NCBI RefSeq assembly: GCF_027947595.1
Contig: NZ_CP116257.1
Location: 930,001-994,000 of the forward strand
Direction: 5' to 3'
Source: Streptomyces lienomycini
Lineage (GTDB): Bacteria > Actinomycetota > Actinomycetes > Streptomycetales > Streptomycetaceae
Length of the DNA: 64,000 bases
Each line of letters starts with the position of its first letter. Positions within the stretch are counted from its first letter, which is position 1. The notes below the pieces were generated by a model. It was not told the DNA's origin, did no database searches, and saw nothing but the letters and a program-made list of their open reading frames with translations. Positions 43,804-52,366 of this stretch are shown here, piece after piece. Made by a program: the position numbers and the translations under genes.

Positions 43804-45274
43804 CGAGGTACGCCTCCAGGCCGTGGCGGCCGCCCTCGCGGCCGAAGCCCGACTCCTTGTAGCCGCCGAACGGCGACGTCGGGTCGAACTTGTTGAACGT
43901 GTTGGACCAGATCACACCCGCGCGGAGCTTGTTCGCGACCGCCAGGATGCGCGAGCCCTTCTCCGTCCAGATGCCCGCCGACAGGCCGTACGGGGTGTTG
44001 TTGGCCTTGGCGACCGCCTCGTCCGGCGTGCGGAAGGTCAGCACGGACAGGACCGGGCCGAAGATCTCGTCGCGGGCCACCGTGTGCGCCTGGGTGACGT
44101 TCGTGAACAGCGTCGGCGCGAACCAGTAGCCGGAGGAGGGCAGCTCGCAGGCCGGGGACCAGCGCTCGGCGCCCTCCGCCTCGCCCCGGTTGGCGAGGGC
44201 GGTGATACGGGCCAGCTGCTCGGCGGAGTTGATCGCGCCGATGTCCGTGTTCTTGTCCAGGGGGTCGCCCAGACGCAGGGTGCCCAGGCGGCGCTTCAGG
44301 GAGTCCAGCAGCTCGTCGTGGATCGACTCCTGGACCAGGAGACGGCTGCCCGCGCAGCAGACCTGGCCCTGGTTGAAGAAGATGCCGGTGACGATGCCCT
44401 CCACCGCCTGGTCGATCGGGGCGTCGTCGAAGACGATGTTGGCGCCCTTGCCGCCCAGCTCCAGGGTGAGCTTCTTGCGGGTGCCCGCCACCGTGCGCGC
44501 GATCTGCTTGCCGACGGCCGTGGAGCCCGTGAAGGCGACCTTGTTCACGTCGGGGTGGGCGGTCAGCGCGGCGCCGGCGTGGCCGTCACCGGTGATGATG
44601 TTGACGACGCCCTTGGGCAGCCCGGCCTGGCGGCAGATGTCCGCGAAGAACAGGGCGGAGAGGGGGGTCGTCTCGGCGGGCTTCAGGACCACCGTGTTGC
44701 CCGTCGCGAGCGCCGGGGCGATCTTCCACGCCAGCATCAGGAGCGGGAAGTTCCACGGGATGACCTGGCCCGCGACGCCGAGGGGGCGGGGGGCGGCGCC
44801 GTAGCCCGCGTGGTCCAGTTTGTCGGCCCAGCCCGCGTAGTAGAAGAAGTGCGCCGCCACCAGGGGGAGGTCCGCGTCGCGGGTCTCCCTGATCGGCTTG
44901 CCGTTGTCCAGGGTCTCCAGGACGGCCAGCTCACGGCTGCGTTCCTGGATGATCCGGGCGATGCGGAAGAGGTACTTCGCGCGCTCCGCGCCGGGCAGCG
45001 CCGACCACTTCTCGAACGCCTTGCGGGCGGCCTTGACGGCGCGGTCGACGTCCGCCTCACCGGCCTCGGCCACCTCGGAGAGGACCTCCTCGGTGGACGG
45101 GGAGACCGTCTTGAAGACCTTGCCGTCGGCCGCCTCGGTGAACTCGCCGTCGATGAACAGACCGTAGGACGGTGCGATGTCGACGACCGCGCGGGACTCG
45201 GGAGCCGGGGCGTACTCGAACGCGGATGCGGATGCGGGTGCGGACGCGGGTGTGGGTGCGGATTCGGGTGCCAT
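43796..45274 (-). CDS. NAD(P)-dependent aldehyde dehydrogenase
   Basis: 492 residues, full length. The NAD site is PWNFPLLMLAWKIAPALATGNTVVLKPAE, the catalytic Glu region is LELGGKGANIVFDDAP and the nucleophile is in FFNQGQVCCAGSRL. An Ala/Pro/Ser-rich low-complexity tail of about 25 residues precedes the enzyme. It lies 5 bp after deoC and overlaps the truncated homologue. In this setting it would oxidise the acetaldehyde released by DeoC to acetate. This is inference from the operon, since the family is broad. Confidence 0.92.
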   Translation of the reverse strand: MAPESAPTPASAPASASAFEYAPAPESRAVVDIAPSYGLFIDGEFTEAADGKVFKTVSPSTEEVLSEVAEAGEADVDRAVKAARKAFEKWSALPGAERAKYLFRIARIIQERSRELAVLETLDNGKPIRETRDADLPLVAAHFFYYAGWADKLDHAGYGAAPRPLGVAGQVIPWNFPLLMLAWKIAPALATGNTVVLKPAETTPLSALFFADICRQAGLPKGVVNIITGDGHAGAALTAHPDVNKVAFTGSTAVGKQIARTVAGTRKKLTLELGGKGANIVFDDAPIDQAVEGIVTGIFFNQGQVCCAGSRLLVQESIHDELLDSLKRRLGTLRLGDPLDKNTDIGAINSAEQLARITALANRGEAEGAERWSPACELPSSGYWFAPTLFTNVTQAHTVARDEIFGPVLSVLTFRTPDEAVAKANNTPYGLSAGIWTEKGSRILAVANKLRAGVIWSNTFNKFDPTSPFGGYKESGFGREGGRHGLEAYLDV

Positions 45275-45279
45275 GGTGA

Positions 45280-46242
45280 TCAGTCCACCGTCACGTAGTC
45301 GGGGCCGGAGTAACGGCCTGTGGCCAGCTTCTGGCGCTGCATCAGCAGGTCGTTCAGCAGCGAGGAGGCGCCGAAGCGGAACCAGTGGTTGTCCAGCCAG
45401 TCCCCGCCCGCGGTCTCGTTGACCAGGACCAGGAACTTGATCGCGTCCTTCGCGGTCCGGATGCCGCCGGCCGGCTTCACACCGACCTGCACGCCGGTCT
45501 GCGCGCGGAAGTCGCGGACCGCCTCCAGCATGAGGAGCGTGTTCGCGGGCGTGGCGTTGACCGCGACCTTGCCCGTGGACGTCTTGATGAAGTCCGCGCC
45601 GGCCAGCATGCCGAGCCAGCTCGCGCGGCGGATGTTGTCGTACGTCGACAACTCGCCGGTCTCGAAGATGACCTTCAGACGGGCCGACGTGCCGCAGGCC
45701 TCGCGTACGGCGGTGATCTCCTCGTACACCTTCGAATACCGCCCCGCGAGGAACGCGCCGCGGTCGATGACCATGTCGACCTCGTCCGCGCCCGCCGCCA
45801 CGGCCTCGCGCACGTCGGCCAGCTTGACGGCGAGCGAGGCGCGGCCCGCCGGGAAGGCGGTGGCCACCGAGGCGACCTTCACGCCGGAGCCGGCCACGGC
45901 CTCCTTCGCCGCGGGCACCATGTCGGGGTACACGCAGACGGCCGCCGTGGACGGTGCCGTGCGGTCGGTCGGGTCGGGGCCGACCGCCTTCGCGCCGAGC
46001 GCCCGGACCTTGCCCGGGGTGTCCGCGCCTTCCAGCGTCGTCAGGTCGACCATCGAGATGGCCAGGTCGAGGGCGTACGCCTTCGCGGTGGTCTTGATGG
46101 AACGGGTGCCGAGGGAGGCGGCACGCGTCTCCAGGCCGACCGGGTCGACGCCGGGCAGCCCGTGCAGGAAGCGGCGCAGCGTGCTGTCGGACGCGGTGAC
46201 GTCCGCGAGGGCGAATGGCGGTTCAGTGGTGGGCATGCTCAC
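45280..46242 (-). CDS. deoC: Deoxyribose-phosphate aldolase
   Basis: 320 residues, longer than the 220-residue E. coli form but typical for the long actinobacterial/vertebrate-like type. It splits 2-deoxyribose-5-phosphate into acetaldehyde and glyceraldehyde-3-phosphate. Key blocks are VCVYPDMV, EVDMVIDRGAFLAG, LKVIFETGEL, GADFIKTSTGKVAVNATP (Schiff-base Lys) and VGVKPAGGIRTAKDAI (second Lys). GTG 46242 is preferred because TATGCT lies 6 bases upstream on the minus strand; ATG 46236 is the alternative. Operator copy E is immediately upstream of that -10. Confidence 0.94.
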   Translation of the reverse strand: MSMPTTEPPFALADVTASDSTLRRFLHGLPGVDPVGLETRAASLGTRSIKTTAKAYALDLAISMVDLTTLEGADTPGKVRALGAKAVGPDPTDRTAPSTAAVCVYPDMVPAAKEAVAGSGVKVASVATAFPAGRASLAVKLADVREAVAAGADEVDMVIDRGAFLAGRYSKVYEEITAVREACGTSARLKVIFETGELSTYDNIRRASWLGMLAGADFIKTSTGKVAVNATPANTLLMLEAVRDFRAQTGVQVGVKPAGGIRTAKDAIKFLVLVNETAGGDWLDNHWFRFGASSLLNDLLMQRQKLATGRYSGPDYVTVD

Positions 46243-46255
46243 CAGGCGAGCATAT

Positions 46256-46267
46256 CTACGCGCGTAG
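46256..46267. promoter_or_regulatory. Nucleoside-regulon operator, copy E (CTACGCGCGTAG)
   Basis: Perfect palindrome one base upstream of the deoC -10 hexamer (TATGCT on the minus strand). A bound protein would cover the promoter spacer. The divergent PH-domain gene starts 82 bp away. Confidence 0.86.
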
Positions 46268-46349
46268 CGGCTGTACAGTCCTCCGCGCTCGTTTCCCCGG
46301 ACCGGCCCGCCTGTGAGCGTCCGCCGCCCGGTCGGGCACAATCGGCAGC

Positions 46350-47054
46350 ATGACGACCCCGGAGCCCCAGTCCCCCTCGCCGCAGTCGCCGGAACCCGTG
46401 TCCAGGGACCGCGCCTACCGGTCGCCCGCGGGCATCGCCGGAGGCGTACTGGTGCTCGCCCTCGCCCTCTGGCTGGGCATCGACGCCCTGGTCGTGGGGG
46501 AGGAGGACACACGCTGGAAGGCGCTCGCGGCGCTGCTGTTCCTCGTGCCGCTCGTCGCCGCCTACACCGTGCGGCCCGCCGTCTTCGCCGGGGACGACCG
46601 GCTGCGGGTGCGCAACCCGTTCCGGGTGATCGTGCTCCCCTGGGCGGAAGTGGCGACGTTCCGGTCCGCCTACTCCAACGAGGTCGTCACCGAGTCCGGT
46701 GAGAAGTACCAGCTGTGGGCCATCCCCGTCTCGCTGCGCGGCCGCAAGCGGGCCGCACGGCAGGAGGACCGGCGGGCCGCGGGCGGTGGCGGCCGCAGGC
46801 GCGGCGGCGTCCTCGGCGGGTACGGCCAGTTCGGTGGACGCGGCGGAGGCGCCGGGTCGGCCGCCGCCGAGGCGGAGGGGCCGGTGCGGGCCGAGACCGA
46901 CAAGGTCATGGACGAGCTGCGCGAGCTGCTGGAGACGCGACGGGACGCCGAGGCGTCGAAGGGCGGCGGGGTGACGGTGCGGTGGGCCTACGAGATCGTC
47001 GTGCCGGTGGCCGTGGGAGCGGTGGCGCTGGCGGTGCTGCTCGGGGTCGGGTGA
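46350..47054 (+). CDS. PH-domain membrane protein
   Basis: 234 residues. Two N-terminal helices (GIAGGVLVLALALWLGIDALVV, ALAALLFLVPLVAAYTV) are followed by a bacterial PH-like strand set (LRVRNPFRVIVLPWAEVATFRSAYSNEVVTESGEKYQLWAIPVSLRGRKRAARQED). A Gly/Arg linker, a coiled segment (TDKVMDELRELLETRRDAEA) and a C-terminal helix complete it. This is the common actinobacterial PH/DUF2581-like layout. Function is unknown. CACAAT lies 7 bases before ATG 46350, suggesting a leaderless mRNA. Confidence 0.8.
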   Translation: MTTPEPQSPSPQSPEPVSRDRAYRSPAGIAGGVLVLALALWLGIDALVVGEEDTRWKALAALLFLVPLVAAYTVRPAVFAGDDRLRVRNPFRVIVLPWAEVATFRSAYSNEVVTESGEKYQLWAIPVSLRGRKRAARQEDRRAAGGGGRRRGGVLGGYGQFGGRGGGAGSAAAEAEGPVRAETDKVMDELRELLETRRDAEASKGGGVTVRWAYEIVVPVAVGAVALAVLLGVG

Positions 47055-47208
47055 GCGGGGGCGCGGGCCGCGGGCACGGGCACGGGGGCCGGGGGCGCGA
47101 GGAGGGCGGCTCCTGCCCCCGGCCCCGCGGCGGTCCGGGGGGCACGCCTGTTGGGGGTGCCCCCGTTTTCGGAGGGGCTCCCCCCGTGGGCGCGCGTGCC
47201 GTTGCCGG

Positions 47209-48858
47209 TCAGATGCCGGCCGACCTCGACAGGTCGCGCTTGAGAGCCGCCAGCAGGTCCGTCGCCTTCGCCCGGGCTCCGGGGAGGTCGGTCCGGGCGG
47301 CGACCGGGACCACCACCTCCAGGTAGCACTTCAGCTTCGGCTCCGTGCCGCTCGGGCGGACGATCACCCGGGCGCCGTCGAGCGTGTAGCGCAGGCCGTC
47401 CGTGGGCGGCAGGGTCTGCGTGCCCCGGGTGAGGTCCTCCGCCTTCGTGACCGGCAGACCGGCGAGGTCCCGGGGAGGCTGCTCGCGCAGGCGGTGCATC
47501 GCGGCGGCGATGAGCGAGACGTCCGCCACGCGCACCGAGAGCTGGTCGGTGGCGTGCAGGCCGTGCTCCACGGCGATGTCGTCGAGGAGGTCGAGGAGGG
47601 TGCGGCCCCGCTCCTTGAGGACGGACGCCAGTTCCGTCATCAGGAGGGCCGCGGTGATGCCGTCCTTGTCGCGGACGCCCTCCGGGTCGACGCAGTAGCC
47701 GAGGGCCTCCTCGTAGCCGTAGCGGATGTTCTCCACGCGGGCGATCCACTTGAAGCCGGTCAGGGTCTCCTCGTACGGGAGGCCCGCCTTCTCGGCGATG
47801 CGGCCCAGCAGGGACGACGACACGATCGACTCCGCGAACGTGCCCCGCGCTCCGCGGGCGACCAGGTGGGCGGCGAGGAGGGCGCCGACCTCGTCGCCGC
47901 GGAGCATGCGCCAGCCGGCGGTGTCCGTGCCGTCGGGTACGGCCACCGCGAGGCGGTCCGCGTCCGGGTCGTTGGCGATGATCAGGTCCGGGGCCGTCGC
48001 GCGGGCCTGCGCGAAGGCGAGGTCCATCGCGCCGGGCTCTTCCGGGTTGGGGAAGGCGACGGTGGGGAAGTCCGGGTCGGGATCGGCCTGCTCGGTGACC
48101 AGGACGGGCGGCGGGAAGCCGGCCCGGGCGAAGGCGGCGAGCAGGGTGTCCTTGCCGACGCCGTGCATCGCGGTGTAGACCGTGCGGGCGGTGCGCGGGG
48201 AGTTCTCGGCGAGGACCGCGTCCGTGCGGGCGAGGTAGGCGTCGAGGACGTCGTCGCCCAGGGTCTGCCAGCCGGAATCCGGGCGGGGGACGTCGTGCAG
48301 GGAGCGTACGGCGGCGATCTCCGCGGCGATCTCGGCGTCGGCGGGGGGCACGATCTGGGAGCCGTCGCCGAGGTACACCTTGTAGCCGTTGTCGCGGGGC
48401 GGGTTGTGGCTGGCGGTGACCTCCACGCCCGCCACGGCGCCGAGGTGCCGGATCGCGAACGCGAGGACGGGGGTGGGGAGGGGGCGGGGGAGCACGGCCG
48501 CCCTGAGGCCGGCGCCGGTCATCACCGCCGCGGTGTCGCGGGCGAAGTCCTCGGACTTGTGGCGGGCGTCGTAGCCGACGACGACCAGGCCGTCGGTGTG
48601 GCCCTGACCCTTGAGGTACGCCGCGAGGCCGGCGGCGGCGCGGATGACGACCGAGCGGTTCATGCGCAGGGGGCCCGCGCCGAGTTCGCCGCGCAGGCCC
48701 GCGGTGCCGAACTGGAGTGTCCCGGAGAAGCGTGCGGTGAGCTCGGCGAGGTCCTCGGTGTCGATCAGGCGGGCGAGTTCCGCGCGGGTGTCCGCGTCGG
48801 GGTCCTCGGCCAGCCATGCCCTGGCTCGTGCGAGGAGGTCGTCTTGCGCGTTGTGCAC
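47209..48858 (-). CDS. Phosphosugar mutase (phosphoglucomutase/phosphomannomutase type)
   Basis: 549 residues of the alpha-D-phosphohexomutase superfamily (PgcA/PGM2-like). The phospho-Ser loop is GVEVTASHNPPRDNGYKVY, the metal loop is IANDPDADRLAVAVPD, the sugar loop is GDEVGALL, and the phosphate-binding loop is VIVRPSGTEPKLKCY. Next to purine nucleoside phosphorylase, deoC and other nucleoside genes, it could interconvert (deoxy)ribose-1- and 5-phosphate, as PGM2-type enzymes do. This is inference, and hexose phosphates are the other option. GTG 48858 has GAGAGG upstream. Confidence 0.9.
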   Translation of the reverse strand: MHNAQDDLLARARAWLAEDPDADTRAELARLIDTEDLAELTARFSGTLQFGTAGLRGELGAGPLRMNRSVVIRAAAGLAAYLKGQGHTDGLVVVGYDARHKSEDFARDTAAVMTGAGLRAAVLPRPLPTPVLAFAIRHLGAVAGVEVTASHNPPRDNGYKVYLGDGSQIVPPADAEIAAEIAAVRSLHDVPRPDSGWQTLGDDVLDAYLARTDAVLAENSPRTARTVYTAMHGVGKDTLLAAFARAGFPPPVLVTEQADPDPDFPTVAFPNPEEPGAMDLAFAQARATAPDLIIANDPDADRLAVAVPDGTDTAGWRMLRGDEVGALLAAHLVARGARGTFAESIVSSSLLGRIAEKAGLPYEETLTGFKWIARVENIRYGYEEALGYCVDPEGVRDKDGITAALLMTELASVLKERGRTLLDLLDDIAVEHGLHATDQLSVRVADVSLIAAAMHRLREQPPRDLAGLPVTKAEDLTRGTQTLPPTDGLRYTLDGARVIVRPSGTEPKLKCYLEVVVPVAARTDLPGARAKATDLLAALKRDLSRSAGI

Positions 48859-48894
48859 GTCGGTCTGCCTCTCGGGGGTGGGGGTGGTGCGGGG

Positions 48895-49100
48895 GCCTGC
48901 GGCGCTTGTGCGGGTGGTCGGTCGGTGGCGCGTGGTGCCTGCGGCGCTTGTGCGGGTGGTCGGTCGGTGGCGCGTGGTGCCTGCGGCGCCTGTGCGGGTT
49001 TGGTGGGGGTGCGGGTGCCTGCGGCGCCTGGTGCGGGTGGGGTGCGGGTGGTGCCTGCGGCGCCTGGTGCGGGTTCGGTGGGGGTGCGGGTAGCGCCTTG
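48895..49100. repeat. Tandem repeat array of about 42 bp between pnp and the phosphosugar mutase
   Basis: Five copies of the core GCCTGCGGCGC start at 48895, 48937, 48979, 49017 and 49053 (periods 42, 42, 38, 36). The first two units are nearly identical; later ones are degenerate. The remaining part of 48859-49314 shows no gene that I can support. It is GC-rich spacer lying upstream of the mutase start, so it is transcribed if pnp and the mutase share a message. Confidence 0.85.
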
Positions 49101-49314
49101 GGTTCGGTGGGGGGTCGGGGCCGGGACGGGGGTGTCCGTCCTCGGAACGGCGCGGAATCGGTCGGCCACAGAAGCGGGTGGCGTTGACGCGCCAACCGCT
49201 GCGGGCGGACACCCCCCGACCCGTCCCCTTACCGCCGTACGCGGCTTTCCCCGCCCCTCTTCGGTGCCGCTTCGCGCCGTACGCGGCTCTCCCGCCGTCG
49301 CTTGGGCGGCCTGC

Positions 49315-50139
49315 TTACAGGCGGCCCAGCACCTGGGTCAGCAGGGAGCCCATCCGTGTGGCGGAGTCGCGGCCCGCCTGGAGGACCTCCTCGTGGTTGA
49401 GGGGCTCGCCCGTCATGCCGGCGGCGAGGTTGGTGACCAGGGAGATGCCCAGGACCTCCGCACCGGCCTCGCGGGCGGCGATCGCCTCCAGGACCGTCGA
49501 CATGCCGACCAGGTCGGCCCCGATGACGCGGGCCATGCGGATCTCGGCCGGGGTCTCGTAGTGCGGGCCGGGGAACTGGGCGTAGACGCCCTCCTCGAGG
49601 GTGGCGTCGACCTCCTTGCACAGGGCCCGCAGACGGGGGGAGTAGAGGTCGGTGAGGTCGACGAAATTGGCGCCGACGATGGGGGAGGTGGCGGTGAGGT
49701 TGATGTGGTCGCTGATCAGGACCGGCTGGCCGGGGCGCATGCCCTCGCGCAGGCCGCCGCAGCCGTTGGTCAGGATGATCGTCTTGGCGCCGGCGGCGAC
49801 GGCGGTGCGGACGCCGTGGGAGACGGCGGCCACGCCGTGGCCCTCGTAGTAATGGGTGCGGCCCAAGAAGACCAGCGCGCGCTTGTCGCCGATGGAGTAC
49901 GAGCGGACCTTGCCGCCGTGGCCCTCCACTGCGGGCTTGGGGAAGCCCGGCAGGTCGGTGACCTGGAGATCGGCCTCGGGGGCGCCCAGGGCGTCCACGG
50001 CCGGTGCCCAGCCGGAGCCCATCACGAGGGCGACGTCGTGGGTCTCGGCGCCGGTGAGTTCGCGCAGGCGGGCCGCGGCGGCGTCGGCGGCGGCGTACGG
50101 GTCGCCCTGGATGTCGTCCGGAAGAAGAGATGCGTTCAC
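49315..50139 (-). CDS. Purine nucleoside phosphorylase
   Basis: 274 residues, trimeric class (PNP/MTAP family). It cleaves (deoxy)inosine and (deoxy)guanosine with phosphate. Landmarks are [16 protein letters not shown] (phosphate Ser), [11 protein letters not shown] (phosphate-binding Arg, His), [75 protein letters not shown] (base-binding). GTG 50139 has TACCCT exactly 7 bases upstream, so it is probably leaderless. Operator copy F covers the expected -35. Confidence 0.94.
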   Translation of the reverse strand: MNASLLPDDIQGDPYAAADAAAARLRELTGAETHDVALVMGSGWAPAVDALGAPEADLQVTDLPGFPKPAVEGHGGKVRSYSIGDKRALVFLGRTHYYEGHGVAAVSHGVRTAVAAGAKTIILTNGCGGLREGMRPGQPVLISDHINLTATSPIVGANFVDLTDLYSPRLRALCKEVDATLEEGVYAQFPGPHYETPAEIRMARVIGADLVGMSTVLEAIAAREAGAEVLGISLVTNLAAGMTGEPLNHEEVLQAGRDSATRMGSLLTQVLGRL

Positions 50140-50164
50140 GCCGAAGAGGGTAGCCGGTTTGCGG

Positions 50165-50176
50165 CTACGCGCGTAG
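50165..50176. promoter_or_regulatory. Nucleoside-regulon operator, copy F (CTACGCGCGTAG)
   Basis: Perfect palindrome 12 bp upstream of the TACCCT -10 of the purine nucleoside phosphorylase gene, at the expected -35 position. Confidence 0.86.
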
Positions 50177-50233
50177 ATGGCGGAGGTCACGGGATGGTGG
50201 TTTTTGGGTTGGAGGTTTCGACGAGGGTGGTCC

Positions 50234-50671
50234 TCAGCAGGGGCGTTTGCGGAGTTCCATGACGTAGTCGTGGGGGGCGCCGGCCGATTCGGCGGCGTCC
50301 GCGATCTCGCCCAGGTAGCGGGCGGAGGGCAGGCCGCCCTCATAGGCGTTCAGGACGTAGGTCCAGGCACCCTCCTCGCCGTCGAGGGTGTGGACGCGGA
50401 CGCGGGTGCGGCGGTAGATGTCCAGGCCCACGCCCTCCCAGCGGTCCAGGGAGTCCTCGTCCATCGGGGCGATGTCGTAGAGGGAGACGAAGACCTGGGA
50501 GATCGGGTCTTCGACGAGGGTCGCGAGGGCGCCCTCCCAGCCCATGTGCTCGCCCCCGAAGGTCAGCCGCCACCCGTTCAGCCAGCCGGTGGCGCGCAGC
50601 GGCGAGTGCGGGGCGCGGCGGGTCATCAGCCGCGCGTCGAGGTTGCCGGCGTAAGCGGCGTAGAGCGACAT
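50234..50671 (-). CDS. Gamma-glutamylcyclotransferase-like protein
   Basis: 145 residues. [35 protein letters not shown] is the start typical of the GGCT/AIG2-like fold (YGSN-type substrate loop, here YAGN). [27 protein letters not shown] carries the usual Asp/Glu near the catalytic site. It may act on gamma-glutamyl peptides or be a metabolite-repair enzyme. TACCCT lies 7 bases before the ATG on the minus strand (leaderless type). It is divergent from lpdA. Confidence 0.83.
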   Translation of the reverse strand: MSLYAAYAGNLDARLMTRRAPHSPLRATGWLNGWRLTFGGEHMGWEGALATLVEDPISQVFVSLYDIAPMDEDSLDRWEGVGLDIYRRTRVRVHTLDGEEGAWTYVLNAYEGGLPSARYLGEIADAAESAGAPHDYVMELRKRPC

Positions 50672-50752
50672 GAGGGGAAGGGTACGCGCCGTTCTTGTAA
50701 CGGTGGTGGCCCCGGGCGGCCTCTCGTTGAGGCGTGCGGGACAATGGAGTAC

Positions 50753-52192
50753 GTGACTCGGATCGTGATCATTGGCGGCGGACCCGGCGGATACGAAGCG
50801 GCGCTGGTGGCCGCTCAGCTCGGCGCGGAGGTGACCGTCGTCGACTGCGACGGTCTGGGCGGGGCGTCGGTGCTGACCGACTGCGTGCCGTCCAAGACCC
50901 TCATCGCCACGGCTGAGGTGATGACCACCTTCGACTCCTCCTACGAGGAGCTGGGGATCATCGTCGCCGACGACACCCCTCCCATGGAGCAGGCCGCCCG
51001 GGTGGTCGGGGTCGACCTGGGGAAGGTCAACCGGCGTGTGAAGCGGCTCGCGCTGGCGCAGTCGCACGACATCACCGCCTCCGTGACGCGCGCCGGTGCG
51101 CGGGTCATGCGCGGGCGCGGGCGGCTGGAGGGCATGCAGGGGCTCGACGGGTCCCGCAAGGTCGTGGTGCGGGCCGCCGACGGGAGCGAGGAGACGCTGA
51201 CCGCCGACGCGGTGCTCATTGCTACGGGTGGGCATCCGCGGGAGCTGCCGGACGCGCGGCCCGACGGAGAGCGGATCCTGAACTGGACCCAGGTCTACGA
51301 CCTGGAGGAGCTGCCCGAAGAGCTGATCGTGGTCGGCTCCGGTGTGACCGGTGCCGAGTTCGCCGGGGCCTATCAGGCGCTCGGGTCGCGGGTCACTCTC
51401 GTGTCGTCGCGGGACCGGGTGCTGCCCGGTGAGGACCCGGACGCCGCTGCCGTGCTGGAGGACGTGTTCCGGCGGCGCGGGATGAACGTCATGTCGCGGT
51501 CCCGGGCCCAGTCCGCCAAGCGGGTGGGGGACCGGGTGGAGGTGACGCTGTCCGACGGGCGCGTCATCACCGGGTCGCACTGTCTGATGGCCGTGGGTGC
51601 CATTCCCAACACGGAGGGGATGGGGCTCGAGGAGGCCGGGGTCCGGCTCAAGGACTCCGGGCACATCAAGACCGACCGGGTCTCGCGGACCTCGGCTCCC
51701 GGCGTGTACGCCGCCGGTGACGTCACCGGCGTCTTCGCGCTCGCCTCGGTGGCGGCGATGCAGGGGCGGATCGCCATGTACCACTTCCTGGGCGATGCGG
51801 TGACTCCGCTGAACCTCAAGACCGTCTCCGCCAACGTCTTCACCGACCCCGAGATCGCCACCGTCGGCTACTCGCAGGCCGACGTCGACGGGGGCAGGAT
51901 CGACGCCCGGGTGGTGAAGCTGCCGCTGCTGCGCAACCCGCGCGCCAAGATGCAGGGCATCCGGGACGGCTTCGTCAAGATCTTCTGCCGGCCGGGGACC
52001 GAGATCGTGGTGGGGGGTGTCGTCGTGGCGCCGCGGGCCTCGGAGCTGATTCATCCGATCTCGATCGCCGTCGACAACAACCTGACGGTCGAGCAGATCG
52101 CCAACGCCTTCACCGTGTATCCCTCGCTGTCCGGGTCGATCGCGGAGGTGGCGCGGCAGCTGCACACGCGGAAGGACGGCGGGGAGGGCTGA
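50753..52192 (+). CDS. lpdA: NAD(P)H-quinone dehydrogenase (LpdA type)
   Basis: 479 residues of the disulfide-reductase flavoprotein family: IVIIGGGPGGYEAALVAAQLG (FAD), ADAVLIATGGHPRELP, ELIVVGSGVTGAEFAGAYQALGSRVTLVS (NAD(P)) and VYAAGDVTG. The redox pair of lipoamide dehydrogenases is GGTCxxxGCIPSK; here it is GGASVLTDCVPSK with only the second Cys. Mycobacterial LpdA (Rv3303c) shows the same loss and reduces quinones instead. The C-terminal dimer domain is complete (HPISIAVDNNLTVEQIANAFTVYPSLSGSI). GACAAT lies 7 bases before GTG 50753. Confidence 0.88.
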   Translation: MTRIVIIGGGPGGYEAALVAAQLGAEVTVVDCDGLGGASVLTDCVPSKTLIATAEVMTTFDSSYEELGIIVADDTPPMEQAARVVGVDLGKVNRRVKRLALAQSHDITASVTRAGARVMRGRGRLEGMQGLDGSRKVVVRAADGSEETLTADAVLIATGGHPRELPDARPDGERILNWTQVYDLEELPEELIVVGSGVTGAEFAGAYQALGSRVTLVSSRDRVLPGEDPDAAAVLEDVFRRRGMNVMSRSRAQSAKRVGDRVEVTLSDGRVITGSHCLMAVGAIPNTEGMGLEEAGVRLKDSGHIKTDRVSRTSAPGVYAAGDVTGVFALASVAAMQGRIAMYHFLGDAVTPLNLKTVSANVFTDPEIATVGYSQADVDGGRIDARVVKLPLLRNPRAKMQGIRDGFVKIFCRPGTEIVVGGVVVAPRASELIHPISIAVDNNLTVEQIANAFTVYPSLSGSIAEVARQLHTRKDGGEG

Positions 52193-52211
52193 GTCCTCGC
52201 GGCTTGAATCG

Positions 52212-52234
52212 ACTCCCCGCCGGTTACGGGGAGT
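52212..52234 (+). terminator. Short hairpin after lpdA
   Basis: ACTCCCC/GGGGAGT 7-bp stem with a 9-base loop, 20 bp after the lpdA stop. It is weaker than the other terminators in the window. Confidence 0.6.
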
Positions 52235-52366
52235 TGCCGCTGTTGCGGGCGGCATAGGCGGCCGGAGTAGGCCCGTATACCACTTCCGGTGGTGGCATGC
52301 GAACAACTTCTGTTATTCGGCGCATACTGCTGAAAGCAGACGGTCGTTGGGGTTACTGTCAGTTTC

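Noticed and set aside
49178..49561. Small + strand frames in and after the 42-bp repeat array
   Set aside because: Repeats translate to Gly/Ala/Cys/Arg runs, and the right part is antisense to purine nucleoside phosphorylase.
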